Positions 1-5,995 of a stretch of 5,995 bases of DNA are shown here, in pieces. The DNA comes from an uncultured Sphingomonas sp. GTDB lineage: Bacteria > Pseudomonadota > Alphaproteobacteria > Sphingomonadales > Sphingomonadaceae. The number at the start of each line of letters is the position of its first letter. Position 1 is the stretch's first letter. The stretch is taken from positions 1 through 5,995 of the forward strand of contig CAKTFL010000147.1 of NCBI GenBank assembly GCA_934555855.1, given 5' to 3'. A program made the translations under genes and the position numbers. Under the pieces are notes generated by a model, which was not told the DNA's origin, searched no databases, and saw only the letters and a program-made list of their open reading frames with translations.

Positions 1-258
1 AAGAAGGCGATCCTGCTGTCTCACCACGGTCAGCTCATCGCCGGTGCAACGATCGAGGAGGCCTGCGTCCTCGCGGTCCTGATCGAACGCGCCGCCAGGA
101 TGCAGCTGCTGGCAATGGCGGCGGGGGACATCAAGCCCATCCCGGAGGCGCTCGCCCGCGAGGCGCACGACTGGATTTCCAAGCCGAGGCGGCACAGCGC
201 TGCGTTTGACTACTACTCACGCCGGGTTCTCGATCGCCATAACGACTGCCTTCTCTGA
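1..258 (+). CDS. Class II aldolase/adducin family protein, C-terminal part
   Basis: An open frame enters from the left edge in frame 1 and ends at TGA 256-258, giving 85 residues; the start lies outside the window. The segment LLSHHGQLIAGATIEEA matches the family's last metal-ligand region, where a His in an 'NHG'-like motif binds the divalent metal; here it reads SHHGQL at residues 7-12. A helical stretch follows (AVLIERAARMQLLAM) and a polar tail ending FDYYSRRVLDRHNDCLL. Known members are sugar-phosphate aldolases, epimerases or decarboxylases (fuculose-phosphate aldolase, ribulose-phosphate 4-epimerase), along with many uncharacterised sphingomonad and rhizobial proteins. The substrate cannot be assigned from this fragment. 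The next gene starts 80 bases downstream on the same strand, and I see no clear terminator between them. Confidence 0.82.
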   Translation, partial: KKAILLSHHGQLIAGATIEEACVLAVLIERAARMQLLAMAAGDIKPIPEALAREAHDWISKPRRHSAAFDYYSRRVLDRHNDCLL

Positions 259-328
259 GGGTGCGGATCGGCGACTGGTCGTGCCTCACGGGACTACCCA
301 CCGACTATTTGCAGACCGCACCTTGTAT

Positions 329-332
329 GGAG
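329..332 (+). promoter_or_regulatory. Ribosome binding site of the secreted protein
   Basis: GGAG lies six bases before ATG 339. It overlaps the competing in-frame ATG at 327, which has no such site itself, and so decides the start. Confidence 0.6.
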
Positions 333-338
333 CCCACG

Positions 339-785
339 ATGCCTTGCCGCCTTACGCTCGCCCTCATCACCTCGTGCCTCACCTTGGCTCTCGCCATGTC
401 TGCCAGCGCGGAAGCCGATACAACGCCGAAGCCTGGCGGCGTCTACCTTCTCAAACCCGGCATATTTGTTGCCGAGGGTGCGCGATGTCAGGATCCATCC
501 TTTTCCGCCATCCGTCGCTATGATCGAAAGGGCATCAGCACGCCGCATAGCCATGCCTGTACCGCTCATATCCTCTCGAAGCGGCGCAGCGGCTACGGCA
601 GCATCTACACGGTCCGCCAGTCCTGCCTCGACACCGGAACGGGAACAGGCAAGCGCTTCACAGGACGAATGACGATCGACATCTCCGACGCGCTGACCTT
701 CACGGAAAAATCGGGGCACAGCACCACTTTCCGATACTGTTCGACCGCCGACCTTCCGCGCTGGCTTCGCAGCGCCGGGAGTTGA
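339..785 (+). CDS. Secreted four-cysteine protein of unknown function
   Basis: This encodes 148 residues. I chose ATG 339 because GGAG at 329-332 lies six bases upstream and because the protein then opens with a clean Sec signal peptide: MPCR, a hydrophobic core LTLALITSCLTLALAM, and a probable cut after SASA (about residue 22). ATGs at 261 and 327 are in frame, but they lack a ribosome site and would put extra residues before the signal. The mature part is about 125 residues. It has four cysteines (in ARCQD, HACTA, QSCLD and RYCST), which suggests two disulfides in the periplasm, and a Thr/Ser-rich stretch predicted to be beta-rich. There are no membrane segments and no catalytic motif that I recognise. 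Sphingomonads carry many small exported proteins of this style, but I cannot name a family. Signal peptide and reading frame are solid; function is unknown. Confidence 0.72.
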   Translation: MPCRLTLALITSCLTLALAMSASAEADTTPKPGGVYLLKPGIFVAEGARCQDPSFSAIRRYDRKGISTPHSHACTAHILSKRRSGYGSIYTVRQSCLDTGTGTGKRFTGRMTIDISDALTFTEKSGHSTTFRYCSTADLPRWLRSAGS

Positions 786-884
786 TGCCGACAGTGCTCG
801 ACCTGCTGTTTCCTGACGAAAGTAGCGAAGGGAAGCGGATGAAACGTCTGCAAGACCGACCGCGCCGAGTTGGGCGGACCGGGC

Positions 885-1487
885 ATGACTACCCCCGCCG
901 TCGTTGATCGCTCCGCGCTGATGGAGGAGGAAGCGCACCATCGCTTCTCCAACTGCCTTCAGCCATCGTGAGTGCAACGAACGGCATTCTTCGTCATGGT
1001 GGCTGCAACTCGGAGGCTCGCAAACGTCTTCAGGCTCTCCAGGACCGTGTATCGCTGCTGGCAGAGATCAAGCCGACCCTTTGTGGACCCTACGGTCCGA
1101 CATCGATCTCCAAACATGTTATTGAACGGCTGGGCCGAGGCCTCGCTGCCGCTTTCGATCGGACAGACGTCACCGTTTGAGTCAGGGTATCGGGTAGCGC
1201 AGAAGACAATGAGCTCTGTCGATGCCTTCTGCTCCTCGCGAGCGAATTGATAATGAACGCGATTAAGCACGCGCCAACGGGACGCGAGCTGCTGGTCGGC
1301 GTGGATTTGCAGACAACCGCTGAAGGCCGTCGCCTGTCCGTTCGCAGTAACCGGGCGGGGTTCTGGATTGAGACCTCGTGTCGCCGACGAACTGGCGCGA
1401 GCGAAGGGTGGGTCGCTGGATGTCGAGACCGGAGATGATGAGTTCCACGCAGCTGCCTTGCTTCCGGCCGGTGTCGGCGAGCTTTGA
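885..1487 (+). pseudogene. Broken sensor histidine kinase (HisKA_2/HWE-like), DHp plus ATPase domains only
   Basis: No single frame spans this stretch, but the kinase signatures appear in order. ATG 885 opens frame 3 and gives the H-box LMEEEAHHRFSNCLQ (about 921-960), with the phosphoacceptor His in HHR, before TGA 969-971. Frame 2 then carries the rest of the dimerisation domain (EARKRLQALQDRVSLLAEI, about 1013-1069; then FDRTDVTV) up to an in-frame TGA at 1178-1180. Frame 2 resumes with VRVSG and the N-box ASELIMNAIKHA (about 1229-1264). The G1-like GSGLRPRVADELARA (from about 1358) and the C-terminal GGSLDVETGDD (from about 1410) are in frame 3, ending at TGA 1485-1487. At least two frameshifts and one nonsense codon are therefore needed. 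The intact ancestor would have been about 200 residues with no sensor or membrane domain, a small orphan cytoplasmic kinase. No response regulator is visible nearby. Sequencing error is the alternative, but three lesions in one gene favour true decay. Confidence 0.72.
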
Positions 1488-1654
1488 CGCCAAGCACCGA
1501 GGCATTCTCTCCACCGAAAAAGCGGCACTTGGTGAGATGAATGAGATTCGAGCACTGAAATGCCGGTCGAAGGAGCCGAACGGCTGACAAGGGGGCTGAT
1601 GGCCGATCAGACGTTCATCCGGGGCGTGTGTATAGTTGCCGCTGCATCCACCAG
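1488..1654. other. Gap between convergent genes, no gene seen
   Basis: This 167-base stretch lies between the end of the kinase remnant (+) and the end of the methyltransferase gene (-). Short open frames here have no ribosome site and no recognisable protein. The only structure seen is a small hairpin, CTGAT-GGCCG-ATCAG at 1596-1610, without a T-run on either side. I cannot call a terminator for either side. Confidence 0.5.
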
Positions 1655-2239
1655 TTACGCGCCTGACGATTTCCGGGCGGCGAGCACGCTCCAGCGGCTG
1701 CACGCTCGCACCTGCCGTACCTGCCAATCGCTGCCGGTCAGGCGCAGGAAGCGATGCTGAATAGCGCGGGCATGTTGCGCGAAATCGTAGAAATCCATGC
1801 GGTGGTGCGCCAGCACCAGCCGGCCGCCGGGTCTCAGCACCCCAGCGACGTCGACCGCAAGCCGAGCCATGTCCTTGGCGGACAGGTAGTAGAGCAGCTC
1901 GGCGATAACGACCGCATCATAGGTCGTTCTGGGCAGCCGACCCGGCAGAGCCAGCCTGACAGCCCGCGCACGGGGGCAGTTCCCGATCGCCGCGGCGGTC
2001 AGCTCAGTCCCCTCGACCGTGCCTTCCGTTGCATCCAGACGAGCGACGCGGCGCGCCATGGCCTGGCTGTTCGAGCCGTTACCGCTGGCGAGTTCCAGAA
2101 CTCGGCCAATCGGTCCCGCTCCAAGGGCGTGCAGGATGGCGGCGCGCTTCACCGCCTCGTCCCTGCTCGTCAACGTTGCCCAGGGGTCGGCGCTGGCGGC
2201 GAACTTTTCGGCGAAGCCGGCCAGATCGATCGGCTTCAC
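1655..2239 (-). CDS. NodS-like class I SAM-dependent methyltransferase
   Basis: This encodes 194 residues, starting at GTG 2239-2237 and ending at TAA 1657-1655. The start is fixed by GGAGG about seven bases upstream and by its GTGA overlap with the end of the deacetylase gene. SAM-binding motif I is VLELASGNGSNS (residues 47-58), with Ala-Ser where a Gly-Cys or Gly-Thr is more usual. The acidic ribose-binding position is the Asp of RLDATEGT (residue 69). Motif IV is DAVVIAELLYYLS (108-120), and the post-motif is LRPGGRLVLAHH (135-146). Length and motif layout resemble NodS, the N-methyltransferase acting on the deacetylated glucosamine end of Nod factors. That parallel fits its place directly after a deacetylase: it may methylate the amine the deacetylase frees (inference). 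It is the last gene of a four-gene operon. O-methylation, or a different acceptor, remains possible. Confidence 0.85.
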   Translation of the reverse strand: MKPIDLAGFAEKFAASADPWATLTSRDEAVKRAAILHALGAGPIGRVLELASGNGSNSQAMARRVARLDATEGTVEGTELTAAAIGNCPRARAVRLALPGRLPRTTYDAVVIAELLYYLSAKDMARLAVDVAGVLRPGGRLVLAHHRMDFYDFAQHARAIQHRFLRLTGSDWQVRQVRACSRWSVLAARKSSGA

Positions 2240-2889
2240 CGCAATGCCTCCGCAAAGCTCTCCACCGGATGCGCGAAGACGGCCAACTCGTGACGCGCGA
2301 TAGCGAAGCCGTTCGGATCGTCGTCGATCACGCCCATCTGTGTCCGGTGCAACCGGATCAGCGATCGTTTGGCTGCGTGCCCGCCGCACATGGCGACTGT
2401 GCGTTCCCGCCTGCCGCCAACCCGTCGCGGCGGCCAGACCTGATAGTGAAGCCGTCGCGCTTTGCCGGGCACGTGCCGCAGCGCTGCGGCCACCGCGCGA
2501 TGATCGGGATGCGCGTCGCTGATGGCAGGGCCGACGATCAGGTCGAGCGGCGCGTGCATGGCGAGAATCCGTTGCAACGCGCGTCGGCAGCGAGGGGCGC
2601 GCGCGGCCAGAGCGCCGTCGGGCAAGCCGAGAAAAGTGACGTCGGCCGCAGTCACGCCCAGGCGGCGCAGGGCTCTCAGGCTTTCCTGACGTCGCGTCGT
2701 CACCAGCCGCCTGGCAGGCCATCGCACGCTGGGTGGATGCGAGGCTGCCCCGTCGCTGACGACCACCACCGCCACCCGAGTAGCCTGCCGCTTCAAGGCG
2801 CGGATCAGCGCAGCCGCACCGATCACCTCGTCGTCTGGATGGGGCGCCACAATGACCGCCCGTCGCACCTTGCCGATCTGGAGCCTCAT
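2236..2889 (-). CDS. PIG-L (LmbE-like) family zinc-dependent N-deacetylase
   Basis: This encodes 217 residues, starting at ATG 2889-2887, which overlaps the previous stop as ATGA, and ending at TGA 2238-2236. The family signature PHPDDE is at residues 16-21 right after the first strand (VRRAVIVA), giving the first zinc His and Asp and the catalytic Asp. The third ligand motif, HPDH, is at 127-130 in PAISDAHPDHRAVAAAL. A late segment KRSLIRLHRTQM (174-185) matches the usual C-terminal K...H.(S/T)Q element. Known members remove acetyl from N-acetylglucosamine linked to a lipid, inositol or malate (PIG-L, MshB, BshB), or from antibiotic intermediates. There is no signal peptide or membrane segment, so it should act in the cytoplasm. 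No strong ribosome site precedes ATG 2889, so translation probably depends on coupling to the upstream gene. The acceptor is probably the glycoside made by the operon's glycosyltransferase (inference). Confidence 0.9.
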   Translation of the reverse strand: MRLQIGKVRRAVIVAPHPDDEVIGAAALIRALKRQATRVAVVVVSDGAASHPPSVRWPARRLVTTRRQESLRALRRLGVTAADVTFLGLPDGALAARAPRCRRALQRILAMHAPLDLIVGPAISDAHPDHRAVAAALRHVPGKARRLHYQVWPPRRVGGRRERTVAMCGGHAAKRSLIRLHRTQMGVIDDDPNGFAIARHELAVFAHPVESFAEALR

Positions 2890-3872
2890 AAGGACGGCAC
2901 CAGAACACCTTCCTTTACGGCGCGGCCGACCCGCAGCCGTTGGGCATCGGGAGCGGGCTGGCGCAGATAGACTGCCAGATCGGTCAGCATGGCCGACAGC
3001 GGATGATCCAGGAAGTGGCCGGGTACCCCGACGGCGCCCTGCGCGACCGCAAGGGCCCTCTCGGCCATGTCTGCGATGGCCAGGCGCGCGGTCGCCACTC
3101 GTGCCAGCCGTTCGTCCTGGTCCGTGACAAACCAATCGACGGCTGCGCGGCGCACGACAGCTGCTGCGGCTTCCGCCAGCCAGAACAGCTCCGCCAGGCG
3201 TGCAGCCTGGAACGGATCATCGGCGCGGCCGGTGGCTGCCAGATGGTCGCGCGTGTGATCGCACAGGCCGGCGATGCCGCCTGCATGGACGGCGACAAAG
3301 CGCAGGGCGCCGCCGCTGAAGAAGGGCTCCCGTGCGTAGTCGTCCGGTTCGCCGATCAGGTCATCGTCGCCGATGGCCGCATCGTACCAGCGGACCTGAT
3401 GCGTTTCCGAGCGCTGCATCCCGGTGGTACGCCACCAGTCGTGGTCGACGGTCGGCGGGATGGCGGCGAGATCGACAAGCACCAGTCGCGGCCTGCCGTG
3501 CTCCTCCGCCGTCACGAGCGCGTGGGTCAGCACACCCGCGCCCGATGCATAGCTCTTGCCCCCGGTCAGGCGACCCCCTTCGAGCACAAGCGGCTCGCCT
3601 GACAATCCCGCGTTCCAGACGCCCAGCGTCGCACGGGCCGACAGCGCGCGGCGGAGCCGGTCGATCTGCGCCGCGGTGCCGTAACGCTGCACGATCTGCA
3701 CGGCATCGACATGTCCCTCAACCAGGCGTCCGAGCGGCAGATCGCGCCTTCCGATCGCGTAAAGCGGTCTCAGGATCGCAAGGCTCTCCGCCGCCGTCCG
3801 GGGATCACAGGGCGGGTTGCGATCCCAGCCGGCTGCCTTGATGGCGTCGCGGACACGTTCGGTCATCATCAT
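2886..3872 (-). CDS. Acyl-CoA dehydrogenase-fold flavoprotein, probably divergent in function
   Basis: This encodes 328 residues, shorter than the usual 380-400. The start is the first of three tandem ATGs (3872-3864): it has GAGG seven bases upstream and makes an ATGA overlap with the glycosyltransferase stop. The layout follows the ACAD fold. An N-terminal helical part runs to about residue 80. The beta middle domain includes GRLTGGKSYASGAG (100-113), like the family's 'G.K.yitnG' strand, and GMQRSETHQVRWYDAAIGDDDLIG (151-174). The C-terminal helical bundle starts near FSGGALRFVAVHAGGIAG (185-202). Where the family's catalytic Glu is often found ('YEGT.EIQ'), this protein reads YLRQPAPDAQR (302-312), with no Glu. 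This suggests it is not an ordinary beta-oxidation enzyme. ACAD-fold oxygenases such as DszC and the amino-sugar N-oxygenases (nitrososynthases) also diverge there, and oxidation of a freed amine would fit the neighbours, but that is inference. Confidence 0.8.
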   Translation of the reverse strand: MMMTERVRDAIKAAGWDRNPPCDPRTAAESLAILRPLYAIGRRDLPLGRLVEGHVDAVQIVQRYGTAAQIDRLRRALSARATLGVWNAGLSGEPLVLEGGRLTGGKSYASGAGVLTHALVTAEEHGRPRLVLVDLAAIPPTVDHDWWRTTGMQRSETHQVRWYDAAIGDDDLIGEPDDYAREPFFSGGALRFVAVHAGGIAGLCDHTRDHLAATGRADDPFQAARLAELFWLAEAAAAVVRRAAVDWFVTDQDERLARVATARLAIADMAERALAVAQGAVGVPGHFLDHPLSAMLTDLAVYLRQPAPDAQRLRVGRAVKEGVLVPSL

Positions 3873-4897
3873 GCGGCCACCTCACACCAATCCGCTTCCA
3901 ATGAGGCGAGCACCTCCTCCGCCGCGGGGAGGGTCACGGGGTCCGCATACTTGGTCGGCGCAGGTACGATCCTCATCGCGAACGCTTCGGCATTGGGGCA
4001 GTCACGCGCGACGCCCAGGACGTGATCGCCGCTCAGGCGCCATCGTTCGCCCAGCCGTGTTCGAACGTCCCGCTGGCCGACCTTCGCGAACGCCTGCCGC
4101 GCGGCGGCTTGTTCATGCCATTGCCATGCCGCCGAGCAGGGATGAGCGACGAGCGGCAATGCACCCCTGTCGAGAGCGCGCAGGGTGCTCGCCAGACCCT
4201 GCACCGCTCGCCCATGCCGGCGGGAGGACGTCTCGACCACCAGCGCGCCATCGCGGCGGACGCGAAAGCCCGACCGGGACGCGTGGTCGAGCATGGCGGC
4301 ATCCTCGCCGGACGGCAAGGTCTTGAACCCGCCGAGTGTCCGGTAGGTAGAGGTGCGAAAAGCGAGATTGGCGCCGCCTGTGAAGTGATGCGTGGTACAG
4401 GCTTCCCACGGGACGGGATCGATCAGGCGGCGATAACGGTACAAGCGATCGTAATAACCCTCCAGGCGCGACTGTTCGGGATCCGCACACGAGTTCAGGC
4501 GGATGATGCGCCCCGCCACGACGTCCGCCACCTGCAAGGCTGCGACGCCCGTCGTGATCCAATCAGGTCGAGGACTGCTGTCGGCATCGGTCGTGAACAG
4601 CAGGCTGTCGCAATCGGGCAAGGCGGCCAGGCCCATGGCCATCGCTGCGCGCCTCGCCGCGCCTGCATTGGCGGGGCCGCGCTCCTGCGCCGTCTCGAAT
4701 CGAAGCGCGAACGGGAGCGCCGCCGACGCGCGCCGCAACAGCGCCTCGCTGCCGTCCTCGCACCCGTCCAGATAGATGCAGACGGTCAGCCGCCCCGCCT
4801 CGACATCAAGTCCCGACAGGGCGTGGAGGAGCGCTGGCAGGGCGTGTTGCTCGTCTCGGGCTGGAACGCATATCGCGACCGGCAGGGCATTGGGCAG
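3869..4897 (-). CDS. GT2 family glycosyltransferase with irregular start
   Basis: The frame is open from just after a TAA at 4933-4931 down to TGA 3871-3869. GT-A/GT2 motifs are clear, counting from CTG 4897: VAICVPARDE (7-16), the nucleotide-binding IYLDGCEDGS (41-50), the DXD-type metal motif TTDADS (102-107), an acceptor-side FTGGANLAF (172-180), the catalytic-base-like GED (197-199) and SSRRHGR (224-230). There is no transmembrane segment, unlike many polysaccharide synthases, so it is probably soluble and makes a small glycoside or glycolipid. The first ATG/GTG/TTG in frame is TTG 4738-4736, which would delete the first two core motifs and cannot be the real start. Upstream candidates are CTG 4897-4895, with GGAGA six bases before it, or ATG 4890-4888, which is one base out of frame; one extra C in 4887-4885 would give MPLPVAICVPARDE. 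I used CTG 4897 as the boundary (342 residues). The gene may therefore be intact with a rare start, or recently frameshifted. It is the first gene of the operon. Confidence 0.82.
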   Translation of the reverse strand: MPNALPVAICVPARDEQHALPALLHALSGLDVEAGRLTVCIYLDGCEDGSEALLRRASAALPFALRFETAQERGPANAGAARRAAMAMGLAALPDCDSLLFTTDADSSPRPDWITTGVAALQVADVVAGRIIRLNSCADPEQSRLEGYYDRLYRYRRLIDPVPWEACTTHHFTGGANLAFRTSTYRTLGGFKTLPSGEDAAMLDHASRSGFRVRRDGALVVETSSRRHGRAVQGLASTLRALDRGALPLVAHPCSAAWQWHEQAAARQAFAKVGQRDVRTRLGERWRLSGDHVLGVARDCPNAEAFAMRIVPAPTKYADPVTLPAAEEVLASLEADWCEVAA

Positions 4898-4945
4898 GAC
4901 TCGTCTCCATACGGCGCGATATTCAGCGTCTTAACGCATGTTGCC

Positions 4946-4971
4946 AAGGTGACCAGCCCGATCGAAGTTCC
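4946..4971 (-). promoter_or_regulatory. Possible EcfG-type (general stress sigma) promoter for the operon
   Basis: On the minus strand GGAAC (4971-4967) is followed after 17 bases by CCTT (4949-4946). The alphaproteobacterial EcfG consensus is GGAAC, 16-17 bases, then CGTT, so there is one mismatch in the -10 half. Transcription would start near 4938-4940, leaving about 40-50 bases of leader before CTG 4897 or ATG 4890. It would place ATG 4939 at or before the transcript start. Chance occurrence cannot be excluded. Confidence 0.35.
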
Positions 4972-5030
4972 TCCAAGCCGAGCGCCGGAAAGCGAGACAT
5001 GGGCAAGTTACGGTTTAGTTCCTTGTGCCT

Positions 5031-5040
5031 CAAATATTTG
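5031..5040. repeat. Perfect 10-base palindrome, candidate operator
   Basis: CAAATATTTG is fully self-complementary and lies 57 bases before the catalase ATG, in a locally AT-rich patch within GC-rich DNA. This is where a dimeric regulator or the melting region of a promoter could sit. I cannot match it to OxyR, Fur or another named regulator. Confidence 0.35.
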
Positions 5041-5085
5041 GTTCTCGCCCGACGCCTTTACTGCTGGCAGACTGGCCAAAACGAG

Positions 5086-5090
5086 AAGGA
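5086..5090 (+). promoter_or_regulatory. Ribosome binding site of the catalase
   Basis: AAGGA lies six bases before ATG 5097 and supports that start over later in-frame ATG and GTG codons. Confidence 0.7.
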
Positions 5091-5096
5091 TCCGAG

Positions 5097-5995
5097 ATGG
5101 TACGCAGGACGAGCAATGGTGACGCCGGCAAGGTGAAGGGCGAGACAGCGGCGAAGGTGCCTCCTGCCCCTCCGGGCGCCGACCTGCCGACGAGCTATGC
5201 CGAGCAGCAGGGCCATGGCGGCGAAACCCACCAGACCACGACCGATCCCGCTCTCACCATGACGACGCAACAGGGCGTTCCGGTCGCCGACGACCAGAAC
5301 AGCCTGAAGGCCGGGGTGCGCGGGCCGACGCTGCTCGAGGATTTTATCCTTCGCGAGAAGATCTTTCACTTCGATCACGAACGCATTCCCGAGCGTGTCG
5401 TCCATGCCCGCGGCTATGGCGCGCATGGTGTCTTCGAGCTGACGGATAGCCTGGCCGACTTCACCCGCGCAGACGTGCTGGGCAAGGTGGGGCAGCAGAC
5501 GGAGGTGTTCGTCCGCTTCTCGACGGTGGCCGGTAACAAGGGGTCAATGGACCTCGCCCGCGACGTGCGCGGGTTCGCGGTGAAGTTCTACACCCGCGAG
5601 GGCAACTGGGACATTGTCGGCAACAACATCCCGGTGTTCTTCATCCAGGACCCGATCAAGTTCCCCGACCTGGTCCATGCCGTGAAGCAGGAACCGGACC
5701 GTGCCTTTCCCCAGGCGCAGTCGGCGCATGACAATTTCTGGGACTTCGCCAGCCTCAGCCCGGAAGCATGGCACATGGTCATGTGGCAGATGTCCGATCG
5801 GACCATCCCGCGCTCGTTCCGCACCATGGAGGGGTTCGGCGTGCACAGCTTCCGGTTGGTGACGGCCGAGGGCAAGTCGACCTTCGTCAAGTTCCACTGG
5901 AAGCCGCGCCAGGGGCTCCAGTCGGTGCTGTGGAACGAGGCGGTGAAGATCAACGGCGCCGATCCCGACTTCCACCGTCGCGACCTGTGGCAGGC
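5097..5995 (+). CDS. katE: Large-subunit monofunctional heme catalase (HPII/KatE type), N-terminal part
   Basis: The frame is open from ATG 5097 to the right edge (299 full codons). The protein decomposes hydrogen peroxide to water and oxygen. The heme-pocket His is residue 103 in [12 protein letters not shown], and the catalytic Asn is about residue 176 in [11 protein letters not shown]; the 73-residue spacing equals that of E. coli HPII (His128/Asn201). Further family blocks are [80 protein letters not shown] and [10 protein letters not shown]. About 75 residues precede the catalase core, rich in Pro, Gly, Gln and Thr. This is the N-terminal extension of large-subunit (clade 2) catalases, which run to about 700-750 residues with a C-terminal flavodoxin-like domain, here outside the window. 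There is no signal peptide. It is transcribed away from the glycosyltransferase operon. KatE-type catalases are commonly under general-stress control. Confidence 0.95.
   Translation, partial: MVRRTSNGDAGKVKGETAAKVPPAPPGADLPTSYAEQQGHGGETHQTTTDPALTMTTQQGVPVADDQNSLKAGVRGPTLLEDFILREKIFHFDHERIPERVVHARGYGAHGVFELTDSLADFTRADVLGKVGQQTEVFVRFSTVAGNKGSMDLARDVRGFAVKFYTREGNWDIVGNNIPVFFIQDPIKFPDLVHAVKQEPDRAFPQAQSAHDNFWDFASLSPEAWHMVMWQMSDRTIPRSFRTMEGFGVHSFRLVTAEGKSTFVKFHWKPRQGLQSVLWNEAVKINGADPDFHRRDLWQ

Larger units (their letters stand above)
1655..4897 (-). other. Four-gene operon: glycosyltransferase, ACAD-like, PIG-L deacetylase, methyltransferase
   Basis: All four genes lie on the minus strand, and each start overlaps the previous stop by four bases: ATGA 3872-3869, ATGA 2889-2886 and GTGA 2239-2236. 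Such overlaps imply one transcript with translational coupling. From memory, PIG-L and class I methyltransferase domains are also found fused in some bacteria, which supports a shared substrate; here they are separate. No transporter, regulator or sugar-nucleotide synthesis gene is included. Confidence 0.85.
4898..5096. other. Divergent intergenic control region
   Basis: This stretch of about 200 bases separates the glycosyltransferase operon (leftwards) from the catalase (rightwards) and should hold both promoters. It is less GC-rich than the flanking genes around 5008-5045. It contains a perfect palindrome, CAAATATTTG (5031-5040), and two similar octamers, TTTAGTTC (5014-5021) and TTTGGTTC (5037-5044). 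I see no tRNA or coding frame with a ribosome site here. Confidence 0.6.

Noticed and set aside
294..977. Long minus-strand open frame (227 codons)
   Set aside because: It is antisense to the signal-peptide protein and the kinase H-box, has low-complexity Arg/Ala/Gly composition and no family motif; a GC-rich shadow frame.
1596..1610. Hairpin CTGAT-GGCCG-ATCAG as a transcription terminator
   Set aside because: The stem is only five pairs and no T-run follows on either strand.
2240..2908. Upstream extension of the methyltransferase frame, suggesting a 417-residue fusion protein
   Set aside because: The extension is Arg/Ala-rich noise overlapping the deacetylase in another frame. GTG 2239 with GGAGG and the GTGA overlap gives a natural start.
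2029..2970. Plus-strand open frame of 313 codons
   Set aside because: It lies opposite the deacetylase and methyltransferase genes, is Arg/Pro/Ser-rich and has no recognisable domain.
2890..3135. Upstream extension of the deacetylase frame (82 codons)
   Set aside because: It overlaps the ACAD-like gene in another frame and is Arg/Gly/Pro-rich. ATG 2889 places PHPDDE after the first beta strand, as in the family.
5012..5046. Direct octamers TTTAGTTC / TTTGGTTC as a regulator-binding repeat
   Set aside because: The copies are imperfect, only two exist, and the spacing matches no regulator I know; chance is likely.
4022..5122. Plus-strand open frame of 366 codons
   Set aside because: It is antisense to the glycosyltransferase, whose motifs are unmistakable, and runs into the start of the catalase in the wrong frame.
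5544..5975. Minus-strand open frames within the catalase
   Set aside because: They are antisense shadows of a strongly conserved catalase core.

Overview
The window is GC-rich and looks like alphaproteobacterial, probably sphingomonad, chromosome. The guess rests on codon use, the gene families present and a GGAAC-type promoter-like element. No RNA gene, CRISPR array, insertion sequence or attachment site is visible.

Left part (1-1487, + strand): the 3' end of a class II aldolase/adducin-family gene (1-258), then a small secreted four-cysteine protein of unknown function (339-785). Next come the remains of a small sensor histidine kinase (885-1487). Its H-box, N-box and ATP-lid/G2 motifs are all still readable, but they lie in different frames and are separated by an in-frame TGA. 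This is a recently decayed gene, or one broken by sequencing errors.

Centre (1655-4897, - strand): a compact four-gene operon, read right to left. It encodes a soluble GT2 glycosyltransferase, an acyl-CoA-dehydrogenase-fold flavoprotein, a PIG-L (LmbE-type) zinc deacetylase and a NodS-like SAM methyltransferase. Each junction is a 4-base stop/start overlap (ATGA, ATGA, GTGA), so the four proteins are very likely made together. The gene content suggests a sugar-modification route: glycosyl transfer, N-deacetylation, then oxidation and/or methylation. It recalls Nod-factor synthesis (NodC/NodB/NodS) and the first steps of bacillithiol/mycothiol synthesis. The product cannot be read from the sequence; this is the most interesting part of the window. 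The glycosyltransferase start is abnormal. The conserved N-terminus has no ATG, GTG or TTG in frame, and a one-base change would create a good ATG start.

Right part (4898-5995): a divergent control region of about 200 bases, then the first 299 codons of a large-subunit, HPII-type (KatE) catalase on the + strand, running off the window. The operon and the catalase are transcribed away from each other and may share stress control, which is an inference.
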